Of a stretch of 64,000 bases of DNA, positions 33,801 to 47,071 are shown one piece after another. This DNA comes from Whitmania pigra. Its lineage: Eukaryota > Annelida > Clitellata > Hirudinida > Haemopidae. The translations under genes and the position numbers were made by a program. Location: contig JAJTWR010000136.1 in NCBI GenBank assembly GCA_021613335.1, positions 478,501 through 542,500 of the forward strand, written 5' to 3'. Position 1 is the first letter of the stretch, and each line of letters starts with the position of its first letter. Under the pieces are notes generated by a model that was not told where the DNA came from, searched no databases, and saw nothing but the letters and a program-made list of their open reading frames with translations.

Positions 33801-36800
33801 TAATTAATGTAGTTTATATTATAATCTATAAATTAATAAGAAATTTAACTAATGTATTGATTTTGTTATCGACAATTATTTAACGAAACCTCCTCTGGTA
33901 TCCCGACTATCGCTTAGTTTTAGAGACCATTGCTTGCTCATGCAAACTATCTTCGATATTGAGAAGTCGTAGCCCTGCAATCAATCAATAGCATTTATCT
34001 TGTGTGTATCTTATCAACACACCAGCATTCATTGCGATGCTGTTTAGGCCGAGATTAAGCAACAAATTAGTGTTTAATTATTTATTTATTTTATTTTTTA
34101 TTTATTCAACCAGATTAAAGGAAAAGCTCCTCTTACATTAAATGCAAAATAAAGTGTTCAAGCATTTGCATATTAAAACAATGCTGGGGTAAAAGAAGTC
34201 TTTATTAATAAATATTATTGTCAAAAATTATAATTAAGTTATCTCTAAATTATATTACAATCATGTTATCAACAAAGTAAATTACAATTAAGTCATCTCC
34301 ACATTAAATTATAACGAAGTTGCCTCCACGTCGAAAGTGTCAATGCAAAGCACGATGAATGACCAAAATCGGAAAAACACGACAAAAACTCGTGAAAACC
34401 AACCGGATTGATGTTGTCGACCTTGAGGGAGATGTCGATGCTGCTCTGCGTGGAATGCGTCTTCAAGTTCTTTTCCTTCTCTCCGTCACGGATGACGTCA
34501 TCAGTGGGTGCGGAGACGGAGAGAAGGGAAGGAAAGCATTGAGAGGTGATGATCAGCGATGCCTCTGCCTTGATGCAGGTGTTGTGTCGGATGAGGCGAT
34601 ACCTGGATGAAGGATGACATTAGAAAGAGATGAAAATTCGTCATGGCTGTTAAATTTTAGATTCGTTTTGTAAATGAACGATGTCTTTCCTTTCATTTGT
34701 CAACATAGGGGAATGTTTTTAACATGTTTAATTTCTAGCAAAAATACTCTTATGTTATTTAGTTGCCAAAGCAAACTCATAGTAATTTGATCAAAACAAC
34801 TATAACATCAACTCCATCAACAAGAAAGTTGATAAATTTGATTTGCAATTCACTCGCCTCATTTTCGAGCACATCTTTTTACATTCCTCATCATCCTCTT
34901 CCTCCTCATCACCAGCATAGAGCACAAGGATGTCCACCGGATGTTTCCCTGACAGCTCAGGACATTTGATCTTCAAGACTTTGGAAATGCTTTTTCCAGG
35001 TGACAGGCCACCCTTTGGTAGGGCCAGTTTTATGACTCCCTTATAAAAACCATCGAAAGGTTAAAAACTCTAATAAAAAATAAATTTGTTTAATTAATAA
35101 TAATAATACGTTTATCTACAAAGTACCATAAGAGGCAGCATCAGGGGCGTTCAAATTGTCATTTGATTGTCATAATTGTAGAACGATCATTAACTAAGTA
35201 AACAAAGTCAACGACGACTTAATTAAATCCTACTTTACATGTTGAAAAATAACATCTGCACTTCAGAAATGCCTAGTTGTCACACAACCACCAACAGACC
35301 TTCTTCATGGGGACCTTCACAACATCTTCATCTCTGAAGGAAAATATCTCCATCAGATTGGATGCCAAAAATAGCTTCGTTATGCTTCGTCGACTGAGGT
35401 TGACAAATTCCAAGCGTGACTGAACCACTTCACCACAAAGCATGGAGGTTGGGAGGTCACACAGGTACAACTGCAGTTAATATTAATTTCAGGTGTTGAC
35501 TAATTATTAACTAAAATAGTTAAAAAGCTTTGTAGTTTTCTACAATGAGCATCATTTTAATCAAAATCATTTAATGTGATAAGCAAATCATTGCATTGCA
35601 AATATCCCTAGAGGTTTGTAGCTAGTCACATTCATCCATAATCATAACAATGATCACAATCATGACTATAGCAATGACAATGATGACAATATTTAATACA
35701 AGAAACAAATAAAACAATAAAGCAACATTGAATGATAATTTCTTCTGGAAAGCTAAGGTAACCCACCTCGAGTTTCGACTTCACGGGCAGCACATCGAAA
35801 TGAAGTCTCCTGTCCGTGGCATATTTGACGGTCATTCTTTCCTCCTTGGTCTTGTTGAGTCTGTTGCCTCTCACCTCCAGCCTGATCATTCCGGGAACAA
35901 AGAAAGTGGTCGGAACGATCGACGGAATGGCGGAGATGTTGGAGACGGACTGAGTCTGCGACATGAACCCGTTCGACAGAACTCCCAGGGACGAGTCGTG
36001 ATCCGTGATGTTGCTCCCGCTGATGGACACGAAACTCGAACTGCCGCTGATGGAGGAACTTCCCGTCGTGCTTCCGGCATCTGCAGCCCCGCTGGAACCA
36101 TTTCCGGGTCGAAGCTTCGTCATCAGATGGAAGGCGAGGCCGGTTATGCGAAGCGTGCCGTGCTTGGAGCACGTCAAGGACACCCTGAGCTTCATGGGAG
36201 GAAGGTTGGAGTCAAATGAATGCTTGTGAAATGAGAATTTGAAATGCCTCAAAAAATTAAATTATTTTTTAGCAATTTCAATGTTCAAGTTTGGATGTTC
36301 TTTTTCTTTTAAAAAACCTTTTTAGTTTCTGAGCCGTCCAGGTGGAATTCTGAAATTGGTTGAGATTGAACACAGGGTAGTTGGGCTGCTGTGACCTGTA
36401 ATGTAGAATTTGGATTAAGCTATCGGTGACATCAAAATATGATCAGAAGTCAAGCCAGACAAAGGAATTTATCATTGGTTATTATTTAATAATAACATTT
36501 TATAGAGATTATAACCATTGCTTCTGCTGATATGATCTGTATCACATTTCCTCATTTACCCTAAATAAACCTCACAAGCCATTAAAAATAATCACAATTA
36601 CTTTTTCTTGAAAGAGGGGCTCATTGGAAATGGAGTTGGCATCACTATCATCACCTTGAGGAGACAAGGGCCCTTGAAAGGGTGAAAACCTCCAGAGTGG
36701 GTGAACATTGAGTAAGGTCAGAGGGATCTTCAAGGGGTTCTCCAAACAGAACTCGACGTGGATTGGCTCTGAAGTCAAATATGTTTTCTGTTGTCACTTT

Positions 36801-38569
36801 GTAGCTTAATTTAATTTTCTTAGAAGTTGATAATATTAAAAAAAAAACTTTCCCAATAAAAACAGAAATTATATTTTAAACGTTTACTGCAATTAATAAA
36901 AAACAATTACTTAAACGACGATAACAATGAAGCACGATTCACAAATCTTGCAAACCTCCGACGACCGTCAAAACATTGGAGGAATTGTCCGACTGCTGGT
37001 TGTGACAGAAAATCGACGGCTTGAACAAATTCATCACAGAGGACTCTTGGATGGCTGCTGCTGCCAGCTTCTCCTCGAGTTCTTTGAAGCTCCCCTCCCT
37101 ATCATTGTCATCCTCATCCAATGATATGCCAGATGCAAGCACCTTACCATCTGATTGGTTGAAATAATTAACTTTAATTATTTACTTATCAATTTTCTAT
37201 CTGTCCAAAAATAGAAATTTGAAGTAATAGTTGACCTGGTGAAGGCTGGGAGGTCAGAGTGCACGTGACCTTTAAACTTTTGCTGTCGACCAGCGGTAGA
37301 GGAAGAATCTCAAGCTGTTTTCTTGGCATCTCTGCAGGAGATGATAACGACACCTGTTGCTAAGGAACAAAAATGCTTTTTTAAGTGTAATTATTTAGTG
37401 CCATCTTAATTTCAGTATATTTACTTACAAAGCACTTAACAAATAAAAGTGCCAAAGAACAACTTTAACTCATCAAAAGTCAGGGTCAACTACTTACCTT
37501 ATAAATATTTAAATACTGAGCAAAGAAGGCGGCTTGCTGATTGGCTGATTGTTTGCTGTGAGGATTTAGTAGGTGGAGATATGCTGATGTAGCCAATCCC
37601 AATTCCCTGATGTTGTATGCCTGAGAACCAATAGTCAAGTAGATGTGGTCCTGCAATCATAAGTTTTAAATACTTTGTTAATTAGTGTTAATTTACGTGC
37701 TTTATGTTTGTGATGTTAAAAATGAAATTAAAATAATTACTAATTTCAAATACATTAGCGATATTCAATATTATATTTGCAACAATTGCTAATGAGCTGA
37801 TTTTTTGAGTGTCTTGTGTGTCTGGGTAGGATGTCACTTTTTAATCAATCCACCATTTACATAACGCTCCTACCCAAGGGCACTCCCTGGCAGTCCAGGC
37901 TAGGTTGCGAACACAACACTTAACGACCATTGCCTGCAGTAACTCACATTGCCGTTAATAATGGAAATAATTGCAGACGTTAAAATAAATGAAAACATGT
38001 TTAGTATCACATGCTTATCCATCAACCAACCTCTGCCAAACTCCAGCCCTTGTCCTTGAAGATCTCCAGAGCCTGGGCATAGCACCTAAGCACATGCTTC
38101 TTCTGCAACCATTACTCAGTGATTACTCCATAATAGCAATTTATTATTATTGTTATTATTATCGTTATTAATATGGTTATGAAAAAAGCAAACGTCGGTA
38201 ACACAAATGTCCAGTAGCAAATGTTTCATTAAAAAATTAGGAATCACCTGTCCAGCCTTGTTGAACCTGTGTCCAGCCATTACCATGTGGAAGGCATACT
38301 TCCTCACCATGGGTATCTTCATTTCCAGGAAACACTGAGCCGTCTGCTCCAGGAAAAGGGCACTCAAAAGGTCTGAGTCCTGATTTAAAAATTACAAATT
38401 AATGATTAACTTATTAACTTAATTCTTCCAAGTTTACAGATGCATAAAATATATAATGTACTATCATTAATAAGATACTTAATTTTTGGTAAGATTCAAA
38501 ACACCGACCAACAAATGCTACTTTATTCGTTAGTTATTTAGGGTTGATACAAATAATAATAATAATGAC

Positions 38570-38605
<36 letters not shown>

Positions 38606-41600
38606 GAGTTAGTATTATCTGACTTGATTACCTCACTGGTGACGCTCATGAACTGAGTGGCAGCCTCGGCAAACATGTTCTTCGACCTCAAGATCTCGGT
38701 GCTCAGAATGGTGGCCCTGGCTGCGAAATTGACTGAATGTGCACCGACATAGTAAGACTTGATGGCCTGCTCCATGTAGTGGCAGGGATACTGTCTCGAA
38801 CTTGTAGATCCCTGAAGGTACACGGACAGGCAGGCCATCTCCTGGGTGGCGAGAATCGTGAATATTCAATTTATGTAAATTTATGAGCCGGTTTAAAAGC
38901 ATGTTTTGATTTACTTAAGTTTACTAATAAATAGATGTAACAGTATGCCCAACTATGAATTAAGTGTTTTCATAAAATTATGATTATTAAAATCACCAAA
39001 AACAAAGAATCGCTTAATCGTTTAAGTTATACTAATCTCAGTCAGAAAATGCCAAACAATGCTTGAAGCCAAAAGAAAATATGATGAAATATATATACTG
39101 TCTACTATAAATTGTTTTTTTTTAAATGCATACTAGAGATCCTGCATGATGCATCCATGCACTGTCACTGTGGAAGTCCTTCTTAATGGCGTGGTAAGTC
39201 TGATAGGAAAGTTCGTACATCTGGAAAAGAAAGGAGAGGTCCGCCAGTCTCCTCAGCTGCATTTCTGGAGAATCCGAGGAATAGCTAGAATGGATTGCAG
39301 TGTTTGTTAATAAATGGTGATGAGTCGAGTGATGTCATTCGCTAAAAATAACTAATACTAACTGATAATTAAATTAAATTAACTTTTAAGGATAAATAAG
39401 CTTTGATTTATTTGTAAAATTACTGAAAATCGCAACTCAAAAAGCCTGAAATCCAGCTGAAACTAACACAACACTTGAGCTGTTCTGTCCCTGACCCAGA
39501 GGTTTGCTCCTCCCGAACCACTTGCTGGCACTGAAGATCGAACCCTTGATCCCCTTCCGAGTTGACGTCTTGATGGATGGAAATTACAACGAATAAGATT
39601 CACATTCACTACGTATTTATGTCACTGTAATTTCAAAACTATCTGTAATAATTACACGAAGATGATGGAAAAAGCACAAAAACTGTTATTGATGTAATTA
39701 ACAAATTATCAACAATCATTAATAATAATGATAACAACAAAACAATAACAATAACCATTATTAATTTCTAACTCACAATGACATCATTTTTTGGCAATAA
39801 TTCCAAGATAATTGCAACTAATAAATATTAAGATAATTAAGTAGATAATTTTGCAAACAAACCTGTTCATTCAAGTTCTTGAGAGTTCTCTCTGCCCAGG
39901 GAAAGAGGGCATGGGTGATGAACTGAGTGACGAATATGATCAGCCTGTCGATGTCGCTTGGAGTCAAGCACGACCCTGGCACCTTGGAGACCTTTGCGTC
40001 ATCCTCGATGTCCACTTGAGGACATTGGGCAGACCCGAGGGGGTGGTCTGCCAAAGGGTGGTCGTGGTTTGTTGCCAGGGAGTTCTGAGAGACTATGGAG
40101 TCTGAGGAATTTAAAGAATATATTATTGATGACAAAATTAAAATATTACTATTATGTATTATTCATGATTTAGTCAATTTAATAAACTTAAATATGTATC
40201 ATTTAGTTTCACAATTTGTAGTATTAAATTTCTTGTTTCTTTTTAATATATTTTATAATTTCAGTGTGAATTGTAAAGGATTTAGTTAGTTGATGAGACT
40301 ACTATACAATAATCATTTAACGATTCAATTCACCTGTATCTTGAGAATAAAAAGCATCTCTGACATCTGCATTCTGATTCTGTAAAACAATGTCACTTTT
40401 GCTAATATAATAACCAGGGAAAGGAATTTAAATGATAAATTAAATCAACACAAATAAAATAACAGTCTATTTATAGTAATTACAGAACAATCTAAACATA
40501 GGCGGAATTTAACACTTGAGAAAATTAATATAATACTAAGCAATCCTGCATCAAACAACATTTAGTAATTTTGTGTGACAGCAATAATTGCAAACCTATT
40601 CTTAATTTGAAGAACTCACGTGTTCGGAGGCAAACTTAATCCAGGGATTACTGAGCAGAGATCTTTCATCTTCGACTTTATTTCCGTGGAAAGGGAGGAG
40701 CGGCTTTGAGTTGATGTGGAGCAGGTGGCAGGACTGGTTGCCAAACTTTTCCTTTACCGCCTGATAAACTGCCTCGGCCCTTGGTAATCACGAACACGAC
40801 GAATCGTTATTGTTGTCGTTGAAATCAAATGTTATCGCTATTATTGGTGTTTTTATAATACATTATTAACAGTGTCACTTATGATATTGATCGCATGGCT
40901 CACTGAAGCCACAAATAACAATCACTTATTCATAGCAAGAAAAAGTGAAAATAGCTTAAATTAAAGAAGTCTGAAATAACAAACTTTGAATGAGTATTTT
41001 TTTTTAATGATATAATCACATATGACATAAGTGATCACGAAATAATAGTCAAAGAACGTGAATGTATGCATGACATAGAAAAATTCAAACCATATACAAT
41101 TTTATTAAGATTTAATAACCACCATAATATAATAATACACATATACATAACATTATATACAATTTTAAAAATATATATATATATATATTAAAATATTATA
41201 TTTAAAATTGTATAATAATGTTCTCACTTCATGTCATCCTGCTCAGACGCATCGTGCAGCAAGACTATGAACCTGAGAAACGTCGGGACAAACCACTTGG
41301 CTTCGTGGAGGAGTGTCAGAACGGAGGTATTAGACTGAGCCATTGAGGGGTAATGACTGGGAGTGGGAGAGTGGAATAAACTGTTCAGCTGCTCTAGAGG
41401 CTGAGGCTCGGAGGTTGACACGGCAATAATGCCTGGGAGGTTGAAAATCTAGATTAAATTTAAGTTTAATAGTTGTAGAAACTCTTGCAAGTGGCTAGGA
41501 TTTAAATTCCTTACGGAGCCGCACCAAAGCGAAAGGTTTAACCATTTATTTTGCCCTGGTGCATCTCTGGAGGTAAAGTTCTAAACTGGAACTCGAAACT

Positions 41601-42375
41601 AGCAATGCATAACAATTTAAATTAATCATCTGAACGACAGATTACAAGACTGCATCATCGATCATGGTAAATTGTCGATAGGGTGGCTCTTAAACTCACA
41701 TGCAACGTAATGCCTCAGATACTCATGATCTGAATATGGTAAGGACTCCAGGAAACTTTTCCTGTAAGATTCATACCAAGGAGATTTTACTGCAAAACAA
41801 AAATGGCTGCTTCATAATGTGTTTAGCAAATCTTTTACTAATTTTAAGAAAATAAGGATTTTTGGGGATTTCCGCTACAAAAAATTATTTCTTAGCTTAC
41901 AGTTTTGCTCCAATTTCTTGGTAGGCGAGCGATCGTTTTGCAATATCGAGCTACCATGATCCAGAGGAATGCCAAGATGGGAGGGATGTTTTTGATGACT
42001 TTGAAGTTGTGTGTCAAGTGAGTAACTTCTGGAGATTATGTCATTGAGCTTTTTTTTGGAAATGAGTTTTGAAACAGTTAGCTCATTCAAATCATGGCAG
42101 ACTATCTTAAAGTTTTTCACATTTTGTCCAGTATTGTTGATATCCTTAAGGCTTCCTACAAATAGTGAGAACATATGATCGACCAAGAAACGCCATCAAT
42201 GCAAAATGAACGCTTAAACACCTTCAGCTATAGTACAGAATGGCTCGATAAGTTTTACAAAAGATAAATTATTTTTCTGGCAGTGTCTTTCAGCTTCTTC
42301 GCTGCACAAAACACCGACCAGTGGCCGAAATGTATCTTGTATAAAATCGGCAGCTGTGTCTCTAGAACTGGCCAT
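30811..42375 (-). CDS. TRAPPC8: Trafficking protein particle complex subunit 8 (TRS85 homologue)
   Basis: About 28 exons run from the ATG at 42375 to the stop at 30811. Those checked in phase are 42222-42375, 41901-42155, 41700-41789, 41228-41432, 40620-40779, 40334-40379, 39863-40101, 39468-39568, 39134-39284, 38632-38841, 38248-38379 and 38031-38102. The rest lie near 37500-37650, 37236-37361, 36948-37150, 36600-36771, 36320-36398, 35765-36193, 35300-35472, 34859-35040, 34405-34602, 33891-33974, 33610-33674, 33333-33375, 32951-33128, 32750-32846, 32088-32239 and 30811-31163, with edges approximate. The total is about 1,500 residues (human 1,435). TRAPPC8 is the specific subunit of TRAPPIII, the RAB1 exchange factor used in ER-Golgi transport and autophagy. 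Diagnostic segments are SPWYESYRKSFLESLPYSDH, KWFVPTFLRFIVLLHDAS, SPMVRKYAFHM-like IPMVRKYAFHMVMAGHRFNK, and NRLNKTKEERMTVKYATDRR. The exon at 35765-36193 carries a Ser/Gly-rich insertion not remembered in human. Confidence 0.93.
32886..33245. repeat. Short AAT-rich tracts in TRAPPC8 introns
   Basis: Interrupted AATAAT runs around 32905-32935 and 33205-33240 flank a coding exon. They are simple sequence of the same kind as the longer arrays elsewhere in the window. Confidence 0.5.
38554..38603. repeat. AAT trinucleotide microsatellite in a TRAPPC8 intron
   Basis: About 15 nearly perfect AAT units lie just beyond the donor of the TRAPPC8 exon at 38632-38841. The leucine-rich tail of the minus-strand frame here is intronic. 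Confidence 0.9.
41165..41190. repeat. AT dinucleotide tract in a TRAPPC8 intron
   Basis: About ten AT units within a larger AT-only region. Confidence 0.7.
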
Positions 42376-43231
42376 GAGAGAAGCTTGGTCAGTCCTCGGA
42401 GTTAAAACAAACCAGATGTCAAGCTTTTATCTACTGTTATCGCAGAGAGAGCTACACGTCAAAAACCCAAATACGGAGAAAGTGATCCCGACACCCCCAG
42501 ACCTGATAAATAAACATGAAAATCAAACGAGACTGTGCCAAAAAGAAAATAATTTTCTCCAAAATTTGTAGCTTTTATCACGTTATTCATAAATTTTATT
42601 TTTGGTTTGAGTCAATGTTTTTTACTCTAATAGACTAACGGTAACTTGGTTGAATATTTCAGGAGCTCAAAGCTCATAAAGTTTTTGAAATGAAATAGCT
42701 GCAATATTTTTCTATCCTTTTTAATATTTTAATGTCGTTAATCGCAAGTGCTTAAGCAACAGAGTGCACCGAACAACCCTAACAAAACCCCGTACTTACT
42801 GCAAGGATCGGGAGCAGAATGATTCGCCACACCGGGTAGTTCTAACCATCCCGAAACATGACAGTGCCACCCATCCATGTTGCAAACTCGTTGTTTGCAA
42901 CGAACCCAAAGATCAATTTAATAAATCGGATTTTTTTTCCCATTAATAATTACTAATTCAAAATAAAAACTAAGTTGCTTAGGAAGCGTTAAAATTCAAA
43001 CCTAACCATTCAAATATGATCTAACTTAAGGTTTGTTTATCACAAGATTTTACAACTAAATGAAAAACTATATCAGTAGAACCAGATGACATTAAAGAAT
43101 TTAGTAAGTTTTAACTCTAAAAGTGCAACCACAAGAGTTTCTGAATGGAGAACTGAAGACAAAGCAAGAATTTCAATTATAATAAACAAATGGAAAACTC
43201 CAGCAAAAGTAAATCTTCTGTCCTTCTCTGG
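42376..43231. other. Intergenic region between GID8 and TRAPPC8
   Basis: GID8 3' UTR and TRAPPC8 promoter region; both genes are on the minus strand. No further gene is supported. The plus-strand frames at 42356-42571 and 42764-42946 have no recognisable content. Confidence 0.45.
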
Positions 43232-44767
43232 TCATTTGTCGAACCCTCCTGTTCCGAAATCGATCAGATGCGGGAAGGAAACCTTCTTCCCGTCGAGTTC
43301 TTCCTGAGCCCACCTCACTAACTGGACAAGGCTGATGAGTTTTGGTCGAGGCTCCTGACCACTTACTGACAGAAGAGCAGAGTTGACCTCTGAGGCAACC
43401 TTTAAGAATGTAAAAATAGGTTCATCGTTAGTTGACAATGCAGCAATTAAATATTTTGGAGTTTAATAGAAAATTAAATATTTGTATAATGAATTTAATA
43501 ATATGTTATTTTGATGAAATGTTGTGGGTTTCACATCAATGGCTGAGATAAAAAATTCCAAATAAAAAAACATCAAAACAACCTTTTTCCTGTGATCAAT
43601 TTCAAGGAGCTCTCCAAAAGGAGACAACTCAGGGTTCGGGAAAGCCAAAAGAGCGAGCGTGCATTCAATCTCGGGCAGCATTTCCGAGTTCTCGAGGCCC
43701 TTCTCTGCCAGGTGGGTCTGTGCAAAGTCGAGAGCTTCTTCGACCTTGTTCTCTCTAATGAGCTCGATCATGTGCTGTTGCTGTTTGTAAGGATTGAGAA
43801 TGTTCACTTAAAGAATTTTACAATTAATAAACTCATAATGGAGTATTTAATTATTATTAATTCTGATGATGCATAACAAATTTGGAAATTTAAATGAAAT
43901 GTGTTATCTACTTTAGCAACATAAGGAAATTAAAGGCTGTGTTACAAACAATAATTCATCTATTTGATAGATTCATCTATTGGAGTCTGTGACGCTATGC
44001 ATATGGCACCATAAAAATTAGCTATTATTAAAAAAATTGTTGAAAAATCAATCTCAGACTTTATGATGCATGATTACTATAACTAATTATGAAATGTGCA
44101 AAGGTAAATTCTTCAGAGAAATATTGATAAGTAAAATAATAAATAAAAATGCATTAAAATATTCTTATTCATTCATCCATTAGTCCATCCATCACACCAA
44201 GAGACTGGAACTCACAAGCAGACGAAAATACAATGATTTGTTTGTATCAAGCAGCTCTGGATGCAACTCGTTGATCATTTCAATGCTTTTGAGGATGTTT
44301 CCGCTCAAGATGGCCTCCTTGATGTTTATCCTATTCTCGAGGTTTGTCAGATTCCCCTGCATCTCAATTCCAGACTCGGTCCAGAACTTCTCAGCTGCTT
44401 CCTTGTAGCCTTCTGTTATTTTCATAAACCGGGAGAATTATTGTTTAGTAAGCAAGTTGTTTCACTCTCAATTTATTTCCATTACTTATTTCTCAACTTG
44501 AGATATTTACAGACACAGGAAATTATGCACAGTTATCAATACAAATGAAATAAAGCTAATAATTTCAGAAAGTAGAAAATTTAAAGCATTTTGTAATGCC
44601 TCACATGAACTTCATATTTATTTAAGTTTAGTGGGGTGGAGGCCCAATTTTACAAAACCTGTAATCAGATAATTCATGATGAGTCTGTTCATGTCTGCCT
44701 GAGGAATGTGAACCTGCTGGAGATCTTGCATCCATTCAGCTTTAGAGATGTCGATTACCTTCTCCAT
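43232..44767 (-). CDS. GID8: GID8/TWA1, LisH-CTLH subunit of the CTLH/GID E3 ligase
   Basis: Four exons (44767-44659, 44412-44216, 43780-43583, 43399-43232) join in phase into 223 residues; human GID8 has 228. GID8 is a scaffold subunit that links RANBP9, ARMC8 and the RING pair in the CTLH ubiquitin ligase. The order is a short N-terminus ending in [13 protein letters not shown], a LisH motif ([17 protein letters not shown]), CTLH ([20 protein letters not shown]), and a CRA region ([38 protein letters not shown]). The C-terminus has [19 protein letters not shown], matching the human ending. The start at 44767 is chosen because an in-frame TAG lies a few codons upstream. The gene is about 0.86 kb upstream of TRAPPC8 on the same strand. 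Confidence 0.95.
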
Positions 44768-47071
44768 CCCATTGATGTTATTAGAATTCTACAGAATGTA
44801 ACAAACATTATTAAATAGTGTTAACATTCAAAAATATGATTTAACGTAATAACATAATGTCGGGAAAAATTTAACATAGAAATACTAATAAAGGTACTAA
44901 AGAAATCTGCAAAGACAATCATAACCCCAACAAGCCCTCTTACAAGAACTGGACTGGCGGTCATTGAATCCATTTGTGGCGAATAAACTATGTAAACGAA
45001 AACAGAACCTCTTCTTTAAAATATGCACTACAATCCAAGAGTGAGTAACTTAACACAAATATGAACTTACGACGTATAAACAAAATCAGAATGAAAACAA
45101 AGATAGAAGATACATTCATACAAAATGCTTCACCATAATATGCCAAAATATCATTTGAAAATGTTTCGAGATTGTCAATAAGCACAACATTTGTTACCAG
45201 TTTAAATTTTTCAAAGATCAAAGACTTGCACCATATTATTCTTTGTAGTTTAAGTGGACAAGCCCATACCTTACTAAATTATTGAGTTGATTGAACGCAA
45301 TTTCACAGTAGAATAAGTATTTTCGTAAACGGAATTGTAATTATTAATATTCTATTTTTTCTCTCTAAAACAGTTCATCCTCCAGAACTAATGGGAATCA
45401 TATAATTAAAATAATGTGTTATTAAATAAATTATTATTTATTATTTTACAATGAATTTCTTCGTGGCTTATTCTTATCCTAAATAACGCGATCATGGAAT
45501 CAATGATGGATCTAGAACACTTTGGCGGTGGGGCAAATACTGGAACCTATACCTTTTAAGGTCTCCTCTTTGCCGCCTCCCCTCATGGCCGTTAATACTT
45601 CAATCTTCTACTTACGGAAAATAACTTTTTTCCCCTAGGCACATAACCCAGTTCGACTGCGAAGGTGATAACTGCCCCTGTTCTAGCCCCTTTTTAGGAG
45701 TTTTTTGTTAAGACGATTAAAAATCAACCGATAGAGATAAAAATGTGTTTGTGTTCGACTGTATATAACTATTTTTAATTCGAAGTACTTATGCATCAAA
45801 GAGTAACATGTTCCAATCTTTTTCCTCGAGAAATCAGTCTTATTGTCGGGTTATCAAATGTGATATCATTTTCAAACGCGTTTTTCAATATTGTGTTTGA
45901 TGTGATAAATTGCTTAAGCGCATAACCAAGTGATCCAAGTTAACTTAAGCTTATAGTTTAAAAAACAAATGATCGTTTGACAATTTTACTCTAGCGTTCA
46001 ATGTATATTTTCAAAATATGACATCAGAAAACTGAGGCGATGCTCATCCCAACTGCCTGTGGGAAGTCATATCTGCAACAGTGGTTTGAGCGAATTAATA
46101 GACTAACCTAATTTAATCAGATGAGAATTTTCAAAAATTTTAAATTTTATAAAAAACAGTTAACGGAATAAAATTTATTTTAAATGAATTATACACGACC
46201 TATTGATACGATATTCTTGTAATTCATACTTAGCAGCTATGACAAGCTTTAGTAATTCACCTGATTCTTCCTGTTGTCAAGGGTACACTTCTGAAACAAA
46301 CTAAAATTAATTTAAATTAATCAAATATTTAAAAATATAAATCATAAAGCATGATTGCATTTGTTAAAAAAAATAATATTATTGTTACTATATAACGAAC
46401 TTTTATCTTATTTGGGTTGAAACGCCCATGATATTATTTGTATTAACAATTGACCTAAAAATTTCTTCTCTGATTGGTCAACAGTGACATAGACTCTAAA
46501 AATAGATCTAGAGATTGCACAACCTACCTTCAATTTGCCTCATTGCTTCATCATTTCAGTCAGTTGTTTGAGTTGGTTGCTTGGGTTGAGAAGGTATAAA
46601 TGAATTGATTTTGTATTTTGTATTGGAATATATGGGGTAGCACTTTAGGTCTTCAAACTCTTCCGTTAATTTGGCGCAAATATTTTAGGCCGTAATGCAA
46701 TAAAATAAACGTCCCATGCCTTGACATTTTTAATTTTTCAGTCTGTTATGTAGAGAACGACATCTTTACTCGACTATTCATTCGAGAGAAGTCAAATAGA
46801 AGTTAATAATCAAGATATATTGCTTTATTCGTTTTGCATGATGATGAATAAGTTTTAAAGACTAGGAAGATATTAAAAAATTCTTTCTAGCGGCCTTAGT
46901 TATTTTTACATAGAGAGGCCAGGAGGTTTTTCAAGTATATCTTAATTTGTTAATATTGAAATCGCAGGATAACATCAGGTTCGGAGTGGGAGCAGGAGGC
47001 ACAACTACCAACTGGCCAGTTCAAGAATAGCAGACATTAAGGACACTCAGGATTTTTTATTGTTGGGAGAC
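44768..47071. other. Divergent intergenic region between GID8 and the bZIP gene, with a 5' UTR exon
   Basis: GID8 is transcribed leftwards and the bZIP gene rightwards from this stretch, so it holds both promoters. A credible acceptor (GAAATCGCAG ending at 46967) begins the exon that contains the bZIP start; 46968-47071 is then 5' UTR with an in-frame stop at 46970. The first non-coding exon was not located. No other gene is supported. Confidence 0.45.

Noticed and set aside
35728..36219. 163-codon plus-strand frame and other frames opposite TRAPPC8
   Set aside because: They lie opposite a GC-richer TRAPPC8 exon that matches the family on the minus strand.
41460..41580. tRNA-like segment with GGATTTAAATTCC
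   Set aside because: No matching acceptor stem or A box could be found around it.
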